From Nevskiales bacterium (lineage in GTDB: Bacteria > Pseudomonadota > Gammaproteobacteria > Nevskiales > Nevskiaceae), in NCBI GenBank assembly GCA_028698335.1, contig JAQVDP010000010.1, positions 106,332-170,331 on the forward strand: a stretch of DNA of 64,000 nucleotides, in the 5' to 3' direction. The notes under the pieces were generated by a model. The model was not told the DNA's origin, did not search any database, and worked only from the letters and a program-made list of their open reading frames with translations. The first letter of the stretch is position 1, and each line of letters begins with the position of its first letter. Below are positions 56,078 to 64,000 of the stretch, one piece after another. The translations under genes were made by a program, and so were the position numbers.

Positions 56078-56506
56078 ATGTATCACGTCCTGCTGCCCTT
56101 CGACGGTTCGGCCCATTCGGAAAACGCACTTCAGCACGTCATCGCGATGAAGCAGCACTGCGGCAGCCTCAAGGTCACGCTGGTCTGCATCGCCGAGCTG
56201 CCGTACATGCACGGCGACGCCGTCACGGTGTCGATGACGGACAACATCGGCCATAACCTGATCGACAACGCCAGGCGCACGCTCGCCGGCGCGCAGGAGC
56301 GCCTCGAGGCGGCCGGCGTCGAAGTCGACACCTACGTCGAGGCCGACGACCCGGCCCGGGCGATCGCCGAACAGGCCGAAACCCGCCAATGCGATGCGAT
56401 CGTGATGGGCACCCGCGGTCTCGGCCGGATCAGCGAACTGGTCCTCGGTTCGGTCGCCTACAAGACCGTGCACCTGACCAAGATTCCGGTGACACTGGTC
56501 CAGTAA
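56078..56506 (+). CDS. Universal stress protein UspA family
   Basis: A 142-residue single-domain Usp. The N-terminal YHVLLPFDGS strand and the C-terminal nucleotide-binding motif G-x2-G-x9-G-S (GTRGLGRISELVLGS, about 111-125) suggest the ATP-binding type. Such proteins support survival in stationary phase and oxygen limitation. The ATG at 56078 was chosen over 56024 by alignment with the family N-terminus. The upstream FNR-like palindrome fits induction at low oxygen. Confidence 0.9.
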   Translation: MYHVLLPFDGSAHSENALQHVIAMKQHCGSLKVTLVCIAELPYMHGDAVTVSMTDNIGHNLIDNARRTLAGAQERLEAAGVEVDTYVEADDPARAIAEQAETRQCDAIVMGTRGLGRISELVLGSVAYKTVHLTKIPVTLVQ

Positions 56507-56558
56507 CACCCGCCGGCACGGCCCGGCGGCGCCGGCGAACGCCGCATTCCCCGCAGTG

Positions 56559-56583
56559 CGCGGTCGGGGCCTGACCGACCGCG
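56559..56583. repeat. Perfect 9-bp inverted repeat after the usp gene
   Basis: CGCGGTCGG (56559-56567) and its complement (56575-56583) with a seven-base loop, 53 nt past the usp stop. No T-run follows on either strand, so a terminator role is doubtful. Confidence 0.5.
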
Positions 56584-56700
56584 TACGAATCCGCCTCGCA
56601 CTGAGGCCGGCGTTGGACGACCCGGCGAGCGGCGCCCGCTTACGACGACGGGCATATGGCTTGCGGGCATGCACGGGACGCAGTCGTTGAGGAGCGCCCG

Positions 56701-57723
56701 ATGCCCCGCCGTTCGCCACACCCCGATCCCGTGCCGTCGGGAACCGCCCCGCCGCTTTTCAGCATCCTGATCCCGACCTACAACCGCGCGGAGCTGGTCC
56801 CCCGCGCCCTCGACAGCGTCGCCGTGCAGTGCTGGCGCGACTTCGAGATCGTCGTCGTCGACGACGGCTCCACCGACGATACCGTCGCCACGGTGCGGCG
56901 CTGGTCGGGCCGGCGCGCGCAGGCGCTGAGGCTGTTGCGGCAGCCCCACGGCGGCGTACATGTCGCGTACAACACCGGCGTCGCCGCCGCGCGCGGAGCA
57001 CTCATCGTCGTGCTCGGCTCCGACGATCAGCTCCTCCCCGATGCCCTGCGCCGCCTCGCCCGCTGCTGGAATGGGATTCCGGCGGCGCAACGCCATGCCT
57101 ACTGCGGGGTGGTCGGCCACGGCCTCCACTGGCACAACGGCGCACGCGTCGGGGACGCCTACCCGCGCAGCCCCTTCGACTCGAACTATCTGGATCTCAC
57201 CCTGAGCCGGCGCGTCCGCGGGGACAAACCGGGCGCCTATCGCCGCGACCTGCTGCTGCAGCACCCGTTCCCGACGCATGCCGGCGAACCCTTCATGCGC
57301 GAGTCGTATGTGCTCAAGCGTCTGGCACTCGATTACCGCACGCGCTATGTCGACCAGGCCTTTCAGTACTTCGACTACCAGCACGACGGATTGTCGGCGC
57401 AGGTCCGCAGACTGCGTCTGTCATCCCCATGTGGCATGAGCCGGTATTTTCTCGAGGACGCGAACCGCTACACCCGCGGCTATGGCGCGGCACGGCGCCA
57501 CGAAGCGCACGTGCGCTATGTGCGCTACGCCCTCAATGCCGGCACCGGGCTGCGCCAGCAGTATCGACAGATCCGCCACAAGGGGTGGTGGCTCGCGGCG
57601 CTGCCGTTCGGCGCGGTCAAGTCACTGCGGGACGTCTGGAGCCGGGGGCGCTTCGCGCGCGCGGAGGCGGTGCCCGCTCCCGCCCGGGCGACAGCCACTA
57701 TGGCGTACGCGGAGCGATGCTGA
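56701..57723 (+). CDS. Glycosyltransferase family 2
   Basis: A 340-residue GT-A-fold enzyme. PLFSILIPTYNRAELVPRAL (18-37), VVVDDGSTDD (51-60) and the DxD-equivalent GSDDQ (106-110) bind the nucleotide sugar and metal. No membrane helix is apparent. The ATG at 56701 follows GAGGAG by about six bases, favouring it over 56656. The acceptor is unknown. Its last 26 nt overlap the convergent GH5 gene. Confidence 0.88.
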   Translation: MPRRSPHPDPVPSGTAPPLFSILIPTYNRAELVPRALDSVAVQCWRDFEIVVVDDGSTDDTVATVRRWSGRRAQALRLLRQPHGGVHVAYNTGVAAARGALIVVLGSDDQLLPDALRRLARCWNGIPAAQRHAYCGVVGHGLHWHNGARVGDAYPRSPFDSNYLDLTLSRRVRGDKPGAYRRDLLLQHPFPTHAGEPFMRESYVLKRLALDYRTRYVDQAFQYFDYQHDGLSAQVRRLRLSSPCGMSRYFLEDANRYTRGYGAARRHEAHVRYVRYALNAGTGLRQQYRQIRHKGWWLAALPFGAVKSLRDVWSRGRFARAEAVPAPARATATMAYAERC

Positions 57724-59269
57724 GTTCGACCGGCGCGTCCGCCGCGGACGCCTGCAGCAGCAGGCGCTCGTCGTCGGCGCCGGAGACGACGCGCGCACCG
57801 CTGAGGCTGATCGTGTATCCGTCCGGATACTGCCGCCGTGGCACCCACACCTCGGTCGTCAAATCGGCGAGCCGGCGCCCGGATCCGTCCGCGGCCTCGG
57901 AGGTGTAGCGCAACCGGAACTCGCGCGTCTGCGCGTCGAACGACCAGCTCAATGGCGTGCCGGCAACGACGCGTGGATACGGGCGGACCAGCGCATCGAG
58001 CTTGGCCGCGTCCAGATGCTCGGGGCTCGGCGGATTCGCCGGATGATCGATGATGCCCTCTTCGGGCCGCTCGCAGCAGACATCCTCGTTCCACCATGCC
58101 CAGTACTGCCAGGAGACGCGGTTGGCGTCGGCCAGGTCGGCCATGCGGTCGATCGCGTCGGCGTCGTCGGTGGCCCCGAATTCGGTCAGCAGCAGCGCAT
58201 GGCCATAGCGCTGCGACTGCGCCTCGGCGTTGTCGAACACGCTCTGCTCGAACAGAGGGCCACAGAGACCCCCGAGCCCGAGCTCCGGCGGGATGCCGAC
58301 GATCCCGAACGGGCAGGCGTAGTTGTGGAAACTCAGGCCCACCCCGGCGACGGTGGCCAGATCCCCGTGTGCGGTCGGAAACCCGGCGTTGAAGTTGGTC
58401 GCATACGGTTCGTAGAACAGGATCTTGTCCGGGTCGATCGCGGCAATGGCGTCGACCAGCTGCTGGTGGAACGCCGTCAGTGCCGCGTCCTGATCGCCGA
58501 GACAGCCGAGCGGATTGAGACAGGCCAGCGTCGCGCTGCCCGGATACGGCTCGTTGAGCAGGTTGTAGCCGAACACTCCCGGCGTGTCGCGAAACCGTCG
58601 GGCAACCACGCGCCAGGCGTCGGCGAACTCCTGCTGCAAGGTCAGGCCGCGGCTGCTCAACGCCTGCACCGCGCCGTTGATGCCGAACAGGTTGTCGAAG
58701 GCCTCCCACAGATGGCGGCAGGTGAAGATGTTGGTCGGAAAGCCCTGATCGCAACCGGCGGCGTCGCTCGGTGCGCCGTCGGCACTGTCGACCGTCGCCC
58801 AATCCGCGAAACCCTCGCCCTGGTAGCGCTCGTTGTAGAGGTCCTGGTGGAAATCCAGCAGCACCAGCAGGCCGCGAGCGGTCAGCATCTCCGCGGTCCG
58901 CTGAATATCATCGAGATAGGCCGCGTCGTATTGCCCGGGCGCAGGAACCAGCGCCTTGTGAATCAGGCCGAGCCGGACGGTATTGAACCCCATCGCCGCG
59001 ATCGCGTCGGCATCGTCGGCGCCGAAGCCGAGTGCCGACGGCCGATACGGGGCGCGCTTGGCGACCATGTTGACCCCGTGCAGGATGACGACACGCCCGT
59101 CGGCATCGACCAGCCAGCGCCCGCTCTGCTGCAGCGGGGACGCCTGTCGCGCCAGCGCGCCGGATTCACCGTCCCCGCCGCCGGTTCCCCCGCATCCGGC
59201 GATCGCCATCGCCATGCAGGCACCGGCCAGCGCCGCCCACAAGCCAATCCGGCACGCCTTGCTGCGCAT
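57698..59269 (-). CDS. GH5 endoglycoceramidase-like lipoprotein
   Basis: A 523-residue lipoprotein (lipobox IAGC, Cys26). The GH5 TIM barrel has LLDFHQDLYNERYQGEGFADW (about 137-157), a segment typical of endoglycoceramidases and relatives, acid/base E240 in NLLNEPY and nucleophile E363 in LLTEFGAT. A C-terminal beta domain (about 430-523) resembles the accessory domain of that family. It probably hydrolyses a glycolipid or steryl/acyl glycoside in the periplasm or on the outer membrane; the substrate is inferred from family only. Confidence 0.86.
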   Translation of the reverse strand: MRSKACRIGLWAALAGACMAMAIAGCGGTGGGDGESGALARQASPLQQSGRWLVDADGRVVILHGVNMVAKRAPYRPSALGFGADDADAIAAMGFNTVRLGLIHKALVPAPGQYDAAYLDDIQRTAEMLTARGLLVLLDFHQDLYNERYQGEGFADWATVDSADGAPSDAAGCDQGFPTNIFTCRHLWEAFDNLFGINGAVQALSSRGLTLQQEFADAWRVVARRFRDTPGVFGYNLLNEPYPGSATLACLNPLGCLGDQDAALTAFHQQLVDAIAAIDPDKILFYEPYATNFNAGFPTAHGDLATVAGVGLSFHNYACPFGIVGIPPELGLGGLCGPLFEQSVFDNAEAQSQRYGHALLLTEFGATDDADAIDRMADLADANRVSWQYWAWWNEDVCCERPEEGIIDHPANPPSPEHLDAAKLDALVRPYPRVVAGTPLSWSFDAQTREFRLRYTSEAADGSGRRLADLTTEVWVPRRQYPDGYTISLSGARVVSGADDERLLLQASAADAPVELSIAPRTP

Positions 59270-59344
59270 CGCACTCCCCCTTTTTCTGGTTTTTGTCGTT
59301 GCGTCGCGCGCCCCGCCGCGGACGCACGCGCCACGACAGCGCCG

Positions 59345-61090
59345 TCATGCCGCAGCGGCGACGTTCTTGTCGGTCGAATCCTGCGGCTGCTGCGACTGAC
59401 TGGCCGCGATATGCCGCGCCGCAAGGTAGCCGAACGTCATCGCCGGGCCCAGCGTGGACCCCGCACCCGCGTAGGTCGGCCCCATCACCGGCGCACTGGT
59501 ATTGCCGGTGGCGTAGAGCCCGGCAATGACGCTGCCGTCCTCGCGCAGCACGCGCGCATGGGGATCGGTGACCAGGCCGCCCTTGGTGCCGATCTCGCCC
59601 GGGTACAGCGGAACCGCATAGAACGGCGGTTTCACGATCGGCCCGAGGCAGGTATTCGGCTTGACGCTGGGATCGCTGTAGTAACGGTCGATCGCGGTCT
59701 CGCCCTTGTGGAACTCGGGGTCGACGCCGGTCCTGGCGTATTCGTTCATCTTCGCCACCGTGGCGCCCAGCCCTGCCGCATCGACCCCGATCTTGCCCGC
59801 CAGCACATCGATCGAGTCAGCCTTGAAATAGACCTTGTCGAGCCAGTCCTTCGGCAGCTTCGAGTCGGGTTCGATCTGCCCGGGCAGGAAGATCCCCATC
59901 GGATACTTGTAGCGGAACGTCGCGTCGAAGACGAGCCAGCACGGCACCGTGCCGTTGCCCTTGGCATCGTCGGCGTACATCGCGTCGCGGAAGTCCGGAT
60001 AGGCCGCGGCCTCGTTGACGAAGCGCTGGCCCTTCTTGTTGACGGCAACGCAACCGGGCATGCCGCGTTCGATGAACAGGGTGATCTGCTGCGCCGCACC
60101 GGGCTTGCGGACGGTGGGCGACCCCCAGACCTTGTCCATGAAGCCGAGGCGCGCACCGAGCGCCTGCCCGGCGCGGATGCCGTCGCCATGATTGATCGGC
60201 GGCGCCGCGGTCCACTCGGTGGTGGTCGGCTTGGCGAGATACTGCTCGCGCATCTGCTGGTTCGACTCGAACCCGCCGCAGGCAAGGATGACGCCGTGGC
60301 GCGCGCGGTAGCGCAACGTCTTGCCGTCGCGCTTGACGACCACACCGACCACGCGGCCATTCTCCTCGATCAGCGACTCCAGGCCGGTGTTCAGGTGCAG
60401 GGGCACGTCGTTCTGCATCATCGCGTAGCGCAGCGCAGCCACCATGCCCTGTCCCAGCACCTGCCGGCGGTCGCGATGCGTCTTGCGGCGCCAGCCGATG
60501 TCGAGCCAGTACTTCAACAGCAGCTTGAGGGTCAGCCGGATCCAGCCAGGACCCCGCGAGAACAGCGTATGGGCCTCGATCTGGTCCATCGCGATCCGGC
60601 CCATCAGCAACGTGCCCTTGAACGACTCCCGTTGCCGGTCGAATTCGTCTCCGAGCTTGGCGGCATCAAAGGCGTCCGGCTGCATCGAGCGCCAGCCTTC
60701 CTTGCCGCCCGGCTGGTCCGGATAGTAGTCCGGATATTTCGGCACGTTGTGGTAATGGACGTCGAAGGCCCTGGCCATGTACCGCACCATTTCCGGGCCG
60801 TTCCGGAGATAGGCCTCGATCTGTTCCTGCGGAACCTCGGGACCGACCACGTGCTGCAGGTAGGTCAGCGCCTCCTCGTAGGAGTCCGACCCGCCGGTGC
60901 GGGCGATGTCGTCGTTGCACGGGATCCAGATGCCGCCGCCGGAGACCGCGCTGGTGCCGCCGTACTTGTCGGACTTCTCGATCACGACCGACTTCAGCCC
61001 GTGACCGCGCGCGACCAGGGCCGCGGTCATGCCGCCGGCACCCGAGCCGACGACGACCACGTCGTACTCTTGATCAAACTGACTGCTCAT
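59345..61090 (-). CDS. FAD-dependent dehydrogenase, 3-ketosteroid-delta-1-dehydrogenase (KstD)-like
   Basis: A 581-residue flavoprotein of the succinate dehydrogenase/fumarate reductase superfamily. The N-terminal FAD site is VVVGSGAGGMTAAL (GxGxxG at 15-20), with EKSDKYGGTSAVSGGG next. The C-terminal PFYAVPLYPGEIGTKGG and GLYATGNTSAPVMG segments, with Tyr491 and the second FAD-contacting loop, are typical of KstD. KstD introduces the C1-C2 double bond in 3-ketosteroids, opening the A ring route; this protein may instead act on a related cyclic ketone. It is 46 nt downstream of the HsaA-like gene. Confidence 0.85.
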   Translation of the reverse strand: MSSQFDQEYDVVVVGSGAGGMTAALVARGHGLKSVVIEKSDKYGGTSAVSGGGIWIPCNDDIARTGGSDSYEEALTYLQHVVGPEVPQEQIEAYLRNGPEMVRYMARAFDVHYHNVPKYPDYYPDQPGGKEGWRSMQPDAFDAAKLGDEFDRQRESFKGTLLMGRIAMDQIEAHTLFSRGPGWIRLTLKLLLKYWLDIGWRRKTHRDRRQVLGQGMVAALRYAMMQNDVPLHLNTGLESLIEENGRVVGVVVKRDGKTLRYRARHGVILACGGFESNQQMREQYLAKPTTTEWTAAPPINHGDGIRAGQALGARLGFMDKVWGSPTVRKPGAAQQITLFIERGMPGCVAVNKKGQRFVNEAAAYPDFRDAMYADDAKGNGTVPCWLVFDATFRYKYPMGIFLPGQIEPDSKLPKDWLDKVYFKADSIDVLAGKIGVDAAGLGATVAKMNEYARTGVDPEFHKGETAIDRYYSDPSVKPNTCLGPIVKPPFYAVPLYPGEIGTKGGLVTDPHARVLREDGSVIAGLYATGNTSAPVMGPTYAGAGSTLGPAMTFGYLAARHIAASQSQQPQDSTDKNVAAAA

Positions 61091-61136
61091 CGTTCCTCCC
61101 TGCCGCTTCGATGATGCGGCGCCGCTCCTCCGCAGA

Positions 61137-62336
61137 TCAGAGGAAGAAGTCGGTGTTGTCCTTGCCCAGCAGCACGCTGCCGTAATTGCGGCCGAACTGC
61201 TCGGGGTTGTTGGCGTAGTGCGCGCGCGCCGCCATCATGTCGAGCAGATAGCGGTGCAGCGGGAAGTCGACGAAGATGCCGCGCCCGCCGCAGGCCGAGA
61301 ACAGCTGATAGGCGTGGCGCGCGCAGCGTTCGACCACCTGCGCCGCCTGGTGCCGGAAATGCACGCGCTGGCGGATGTCGTCCAGCGGCTGATGCGCGCG
61401 GATCTTGCCCATCAGCACGTCGAAGTTGCGATTCAGCACCAGCTTCATCTCGTCGATCGCCAGTGCGGTCTCGGACGCCGCCAGCTGGGCCGGCGCCTGT
61501 TCGGAGGTCTTGTTGCCCATGTCGCCGACGCGCACCTGGGCGAAGTCCAGGAAGGTATCCAGCGCGCCTTGCAACGCGCCGATCGCGGCGGTCGAAACCG
61601 CACGCACGAAGATCTGGCCGAACGGCAGCTTGTACAGGTCCGAGGTGAAGGTCTCACGCCCCGGATTGGTGCCCATGAAACCGTCGGAGGCCTTGTGCGT
61701 CCGATACTCCGGGACGAACACGTCCTTGACCACGATGTCCTTGGAACCGGTGCCCTTGAGCCCCATCACGTGCCAGGTATCGACGACCTCGAAGTCCGAG
61801 CGCGGCAGCAGGAAGGTGCGGTATTCCGGTGGCTGCCCTTCGTTGAAGATCAGCCCACCGAGGAATACCCAGTCGCAGTGATCGATACCGCTGGAAAAAC
61901 CCCAGCGGCCACTGAACTTGAATCCGCCCTCGACCGGCGTGACCTGGCCCTTGGGCATGTACGTCGACGCGATCAGCACGTCGGTGTCGCCGGCACCCCA
62001 GATATCCTCCGCGGCACGGGGGTCGAACAGTGCGATCTGCCAGTTGTGCACGCCGATCACACCGTAGATCCATGCCGTCGACATGCAGCCCTCGGCGAGG
62101 GCCATCTGCACGTCGTAGAACACCTGCGGGTCCATCTCGTAACCGCCGTAGCGTTTCGGCTGCAGCACGCGGAAGAACCCCGCCTCCTTCATCTCGGCGA
62201 TGGTCTGCTCCGGCACCTTGCGGTCGGCATCGCATTGCGCGGCGCGCTCCTTGAGCCGGGGGATCATGTCGCGTGCGCGCTGCACCAGCACTTCGGGACT
62301 GATCGGGGCGGTCTTGCTCTGGGTCTGCGTCGACAC
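61137..62336 (-). CDS. Acyl-CoA-dehydrogenase-fold flavin monooxygenase, HsaA-like, GTG start
   Basis: A 399-residue protein of the acyl-CoA dehydrogenase fold. The sequence (AEGCMSTAWIYGVIGVHNWQ, GRWGFSSGIDHCDWVFLGG, HVMGLKGTGSKDIVV) and length resemble the oxygenase HsaA of steroid degradation and related p-hydroxyphenylacetate monooxygenases. HsaA hydroxylates the phenolic A ring after ring opening, with a separate flavin reductase (HsaB), not seen here. The GTG at 62336 has AAGGAG about six bases upstream; an upstream ATG at 62384 lacks this. Confidence 0.85.
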   Translation of the reverse strand: MSTQTQSKTAPISPEVLVQRARDMIPRLKERAAQCDADRKVPEQTIAEMKEAGFFRVLQPKRYGGYEMDPQVFYDVQMALAEGCMSTAWIYGVIGVHNWQIALFDPRAAEDIWGAGDTDVLIASTYMPKGQVTPVEGGFKFSGRWGFSSGIDHCDWVFLGGLIFNEGQPPEYRTFLLPRSDFEVVDTWHVMGLKGTGSKDIVVKDVFVPEYRTHKASDGFMGTNPGRETFTSDLYKLPFGQIFVRAVSTAAIGALQGALDTFLDFAQVRVGDMGNKTSEQAPAQLAASETALAIDEMKLVLNRNFDVLMGKIRAHQPLDDIRQRVHFRHQAAQVVERCARHAYQLFSACGGRGIFVDFPLHRYLLDMMAARAHYANNPEQFGRNYGSVLLGKDNTDFFL

Positions 62337-62690
62337 TGCGTTCTCCTTGCCTGAGTCGTGGACGGCGCGCCGGCGCTGATGCACGCGCGCTGCTTCGATC
62401 CTGCACTTTTCATCGATCCGGCCATGCGGGTCTTCGTCCGAAGTGATGAACAGCCCCCGCGGACCGCGCCGACACCGCCGGAATCGATCCCGGACCGGGG
62501 CGCCTGCCCATGCTTACGGCGGCCGCGCCCCCGCAGATGCCGCTGCGCCTGGTCATTCAAACGGGTGATGTTCTCGCCCGGCCCAGTTCTCACACTGCAG
62601 TCACGCGCTGCGGCCCGTCCGCAGCCACGGACATCCAGACACAACACAGCAGCGGCGGCACGGCCGATGGCCGGCCCCCGGAGCAAGCAC
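62337..62690. other. Divergent intergenic region between HsaA-like and KshA-like genes
   Basis: A 354-nt stretch without a supported gene. It must carry the promoters of both divergent transcripts, but I found no convincing -10/-35 pair. A short palindrome, CTTCG-TC-CGAAG (about 62431-62442), is the only repeat noted. No KstR-type operator was recognised. Confidence 0.6.
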
Positions 62691-63773
62691 ATGGCAACTT
62701 CAGCGGAATACGGCCTCGGCGAATTCACGTTCCCGCGCGGCTGGTTCATGATCGCCGAGTCGTCCAAGGTCACCGACACCCCTCAGGGCGTCCGGTTCTT
62801 CGGACAGGATTTCGCGCTCTATCGCGGCAAGCAGAGCGGCAAGGTCGTCCTGCTCGACGCCTACTGCCCGCACATGGGCACGCACCTGGGCCGCAACAGC
62901 ACCTCGTACGTGGCGATGGACGGCGCCGTCGAAGGCGATTCGATCCGCTGCCCCTACCACGCGTGGCGCTTCGGCCCGGACGGCAAGTGCAACCAGATCC
63001 CGTACAGCAACGGTCCGATCCCGCCGGCGGCGAAGGTGCGCGCATGGCAGGTACAGGAGCACATGGGCGCGGTGTTCGTCTGGCACGACCCCGAAGGCGG
63101 CGAACCGGACTACGAACTCCCGGTCCTGCCCGAGTGCAACGATCCGGCCTGGGTGCCGATCGCCTTCGACGACCTCGGCGTGGTCAACTGCCACACCCAG
63201 GAAATCCTCGACAACATCACCGACGTCGCCCATTTCGGGCCGATCCACGGCTCGACGACGAAATACTTCGAGAACGAATTCCGCGGCCACGTCGCGGTGC
63301 AGCGCATGGGCGGCGGCCATCGCACCCTGACCACGACGGACGGCCCGCTGCTGGAGACGGTCGCCACCTACACCGGGCCGAGCCTGCTGATCACCCGGAT
63401 GACCGGCACGCACGATTCGTACATCTACATCGCGCACACCCCGGTCGACGACGGCAGCGCCTATGTCTGGCACGGCCTGATGGTGAAGTCGCCGAGCGGT
63501 CAGCCCCAGTACACCGAGCAGGACGTCGAAGTGGCCCGCCAGTATCAGGCGATGGCCCTCGCCGCGTTCGCGCAGGATTTCGAGGTGTGGAAGTACAAGC
63601 GCCCGAACATCCGCGGCCTGTACGTCCAGGGGGACGGCCCGTTCCTGAAGCAGCGTGCATGGTATCGCCAGTTCTACAACCCGCGTGCCCAGCGCGCCGA
63701 AATCCTCCAGCAGGTCGAAGGCGTCTTTCACGCCCGCGGCATGGACGGCGCTCCGGAAACGAAGGTCGCCTGA
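62691..63773 (+). CDS. Rieske non-heme iron oxygenase, KshA-like
   Basis: A 360-residue oxygenase. The Rieske cluster is C59-x-H61 and C87-x2-H90; the mononuclear iron site is N175, D178, H181 and H186 (NITDVAHFGPIH). The C-terminal domain resembles that of 3-ketosteroid 9-alpha-hydroxylase KshA and of cholesterol 7-desaturase, so a steroid or similar hydrophobic ring is the likely substrate. The loop between the two Rieske ligand pairs is 25 residues, longer than the 16 known for KshA. KshA needs a reductase (KshB), which is not in the window. The ATG at 62691 begins MATSAEYGLG. Confidence 0.87.
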   Translation: MATSAEYGLGEFTFPRGWFMIAESSKVTDTPQGVRFFGQDFALYRGKQSGKVVLLDAYCPHMGTHLGRNSTSYVAMDGAVEGDSIRCPYHAWRFGPDGKCNQIPYSNGPIPPAAKVRAWQVQEHMGAVFVWHDPEGGEPDYELPVLPECNDPAWVPIAFDDLGVVNCHTQEILDNITDVAHFGPIHGSTTKYFENEFRGHVAVQRMGGGHRTLTTTDGPLLETVATYTGPSLLITRMTGTHDSYIYIAHTPVDDGSAYVWHGLMVKSPSGQPQYTEQDVEVARQYQAMALAAFAQDFEVWKYKRPNIRGLYVQGDGPFLKQRAWYRQFYNPRAQRAEILQQVEGVFHARGMDGAPETKVA

Positions 63774-63783
63774 CCGACCTCGC

Positions 63784-63832
63784 AAAAGCCCCCGCGACGA
63801 ACCCGTTTCCGGTTCCTCGCGGGGGCTTTTTT
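63784..63832. terminator. Bidirectional intrinsic terminator between the Rieske gene and the last gene
   Basis: AAAAGCCCCCGCGA (63784-63797) and its complement (63817-63830) form a perfect 14-bp stem with a 19-nt loop, followed by a T-run on the plus strand and by TTTT on the minus strand. It serves both convergent genes. Confidence 0.93.
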
Positions 63833-63863
63833 GTGCGCGCCGGGTTTGCCGGAGCGCCGGCGA

Positions 63864-64000
63864 TCAGCGTGCCGCGACCGCCTGTTTGCGCTGGATTTCC
63901 GACGAGACGAACTTGACCCAGTTGTTGGCGATGTCGGTGACGTCGGGTTCGGCGGCGGCCTGCATGAACGATTCGCGCGCCGCCTTGAGGCGGCCGGCGT
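63864..64000 (-). CDS. C-terminal fragment of an unidentified protein
   Basis: The last 44 codons of a minus-strand gene that continues past the window edge. The visible sequence (RLKAARESFMQAAAEPDVTD, then NNWVKFVSSEIQRKQAVAAR) is helical, with alternating Ala and charged residues. I cannot name the family; a phasin-like protein is possible but unsupported. It converges with the Rieske gene across a bidirectional terminator. Confidence 0.6.
   Translation of the reverse strand, partial: AGRLKAARESFMQAAAEPDVTDIANNWVKFVSSEIQRKQAVAAR

Noticed and set aside
56559..56583. Hairpin after usp as an intrinsic terminator
   Set aside because: No T-tract follows on either strand.
59345..61090. Calling the flavoprotein a proven 3-ketosteroid dehydrogenase
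   Set aside because: The family includes enzymes with other cyclic substrates; sequence and context support only a KstD-like call.
57482..61114. Plus-strand open frame of 1210 codons opposite the GH5 and KstD-like genes
   Set aside because: Rich in Arg, Ala and Gly without motifs, and it conflicts with two well supported minus-strand genes.
62510..63916. A 468-codon plus-strand frame overlapping the Rieske gene
   Set aside because: It is in a different frame from the Rieske protein, has no Rieske or iron ligands and is a shadow.
63864..64000. Naming the terminal fragment a phasin
   Set aside because: Only 44 residues are visible and no diagnostic motif is present.

Overview
The window comes from a high-GC gammaproteobacterium. 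I favour a lineage near Nevskiales/Solimonadaceae or a relative. The str, S10 and spc ribosomal clusters, rpoBC, the rplKAJL-nusG-secE-tRNA-Trp-tufB-tRNA(Thr,Gly,Tyr) block, and birA next to coaX are arranged as in Pseudomonas and its relatives. The genes at the right end (KshA-like Rieske oxygenase, KstD-like flavoprotein, HsaA-like monooxygenase) are typical of steroid- or hydrocarbon-degrading members of that group. The genus assignment is inference.

Region 1 (1-29141, minus strand) is the transcription/translation superlocus. In order of transcription, right to left: a tRNA promoter, tRNA-Tyr, tRNA-Gly, tRNA-Thr, tuf (copy 2), a strong terminator, tRNA-Trp, secE, nusG, rplK, rplA, the L10 leader, rplJ, rplL, an attenuator-like hairpin, rpoB, rpoC, a spacer rich in inverted repeats with a good sigma-70 promoter, rpsL, rpsG, fusA, tuf (copy 1), a terminator/promoter junction, and the S10 and spc clusters from rpsJ to secY, which runs off the left edge. 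The two tuf genes appear identical.

Region 2 (29243-43063) begins with a frameshifted secreted phosphoesterase gene on the plus strand. Convergent with it is a long minus-strand gene set: an M61 aminopeptidase with a PDZ domain, plsY, birA, coaX (each start overlapping the previous stop), two TadE-like pseudopilins, a TadG-like protein, a DUF4282 membrane protein and the helicase hrpB. A TonB-dependent receptor lies upstream of the peptidase. In Pseudomonas, birA-coaX sits almost against the tRNA-tufB block; here the pilus-like genes, hrpB and the phosphoesterase separate them.

Region 3 (43195-50670) holds a DUF4197 lipoprotein, an HSL-type esterase translationally coupled to a MEST-family alpha/beta hydrolase whose nucleophile Asp is replaced by Asn, a Ser/Thr kinase fused to a cyclic-nucleotide-binding domain, a glycine-zipper lipoprotein, purD and a di-heme cytochrome c peroxidase.

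Region 4 (50678-63773) is a catabolic neighbourhood. It has a tight SDR-crotonase-OYE-SDR operon, a DODA-type dioxygenase, peptide deformylase, a universal stress protein preceded by an FNR/CRP-type palindrome, and a GT2 glycosyltransferase overlapping convergently with a GH5 endoglycoceramidase-like lipoprotein. It ends with the KstD-like and HsaA-like genes diverging from a KshA-like Rieske oxygenase. Together these suggest oxidative breakdown of a polycyclic lipid, probably steroid-like; the substrate is not shown by the sequence. No CRISPR array, IS element, phage or integrase was seen.
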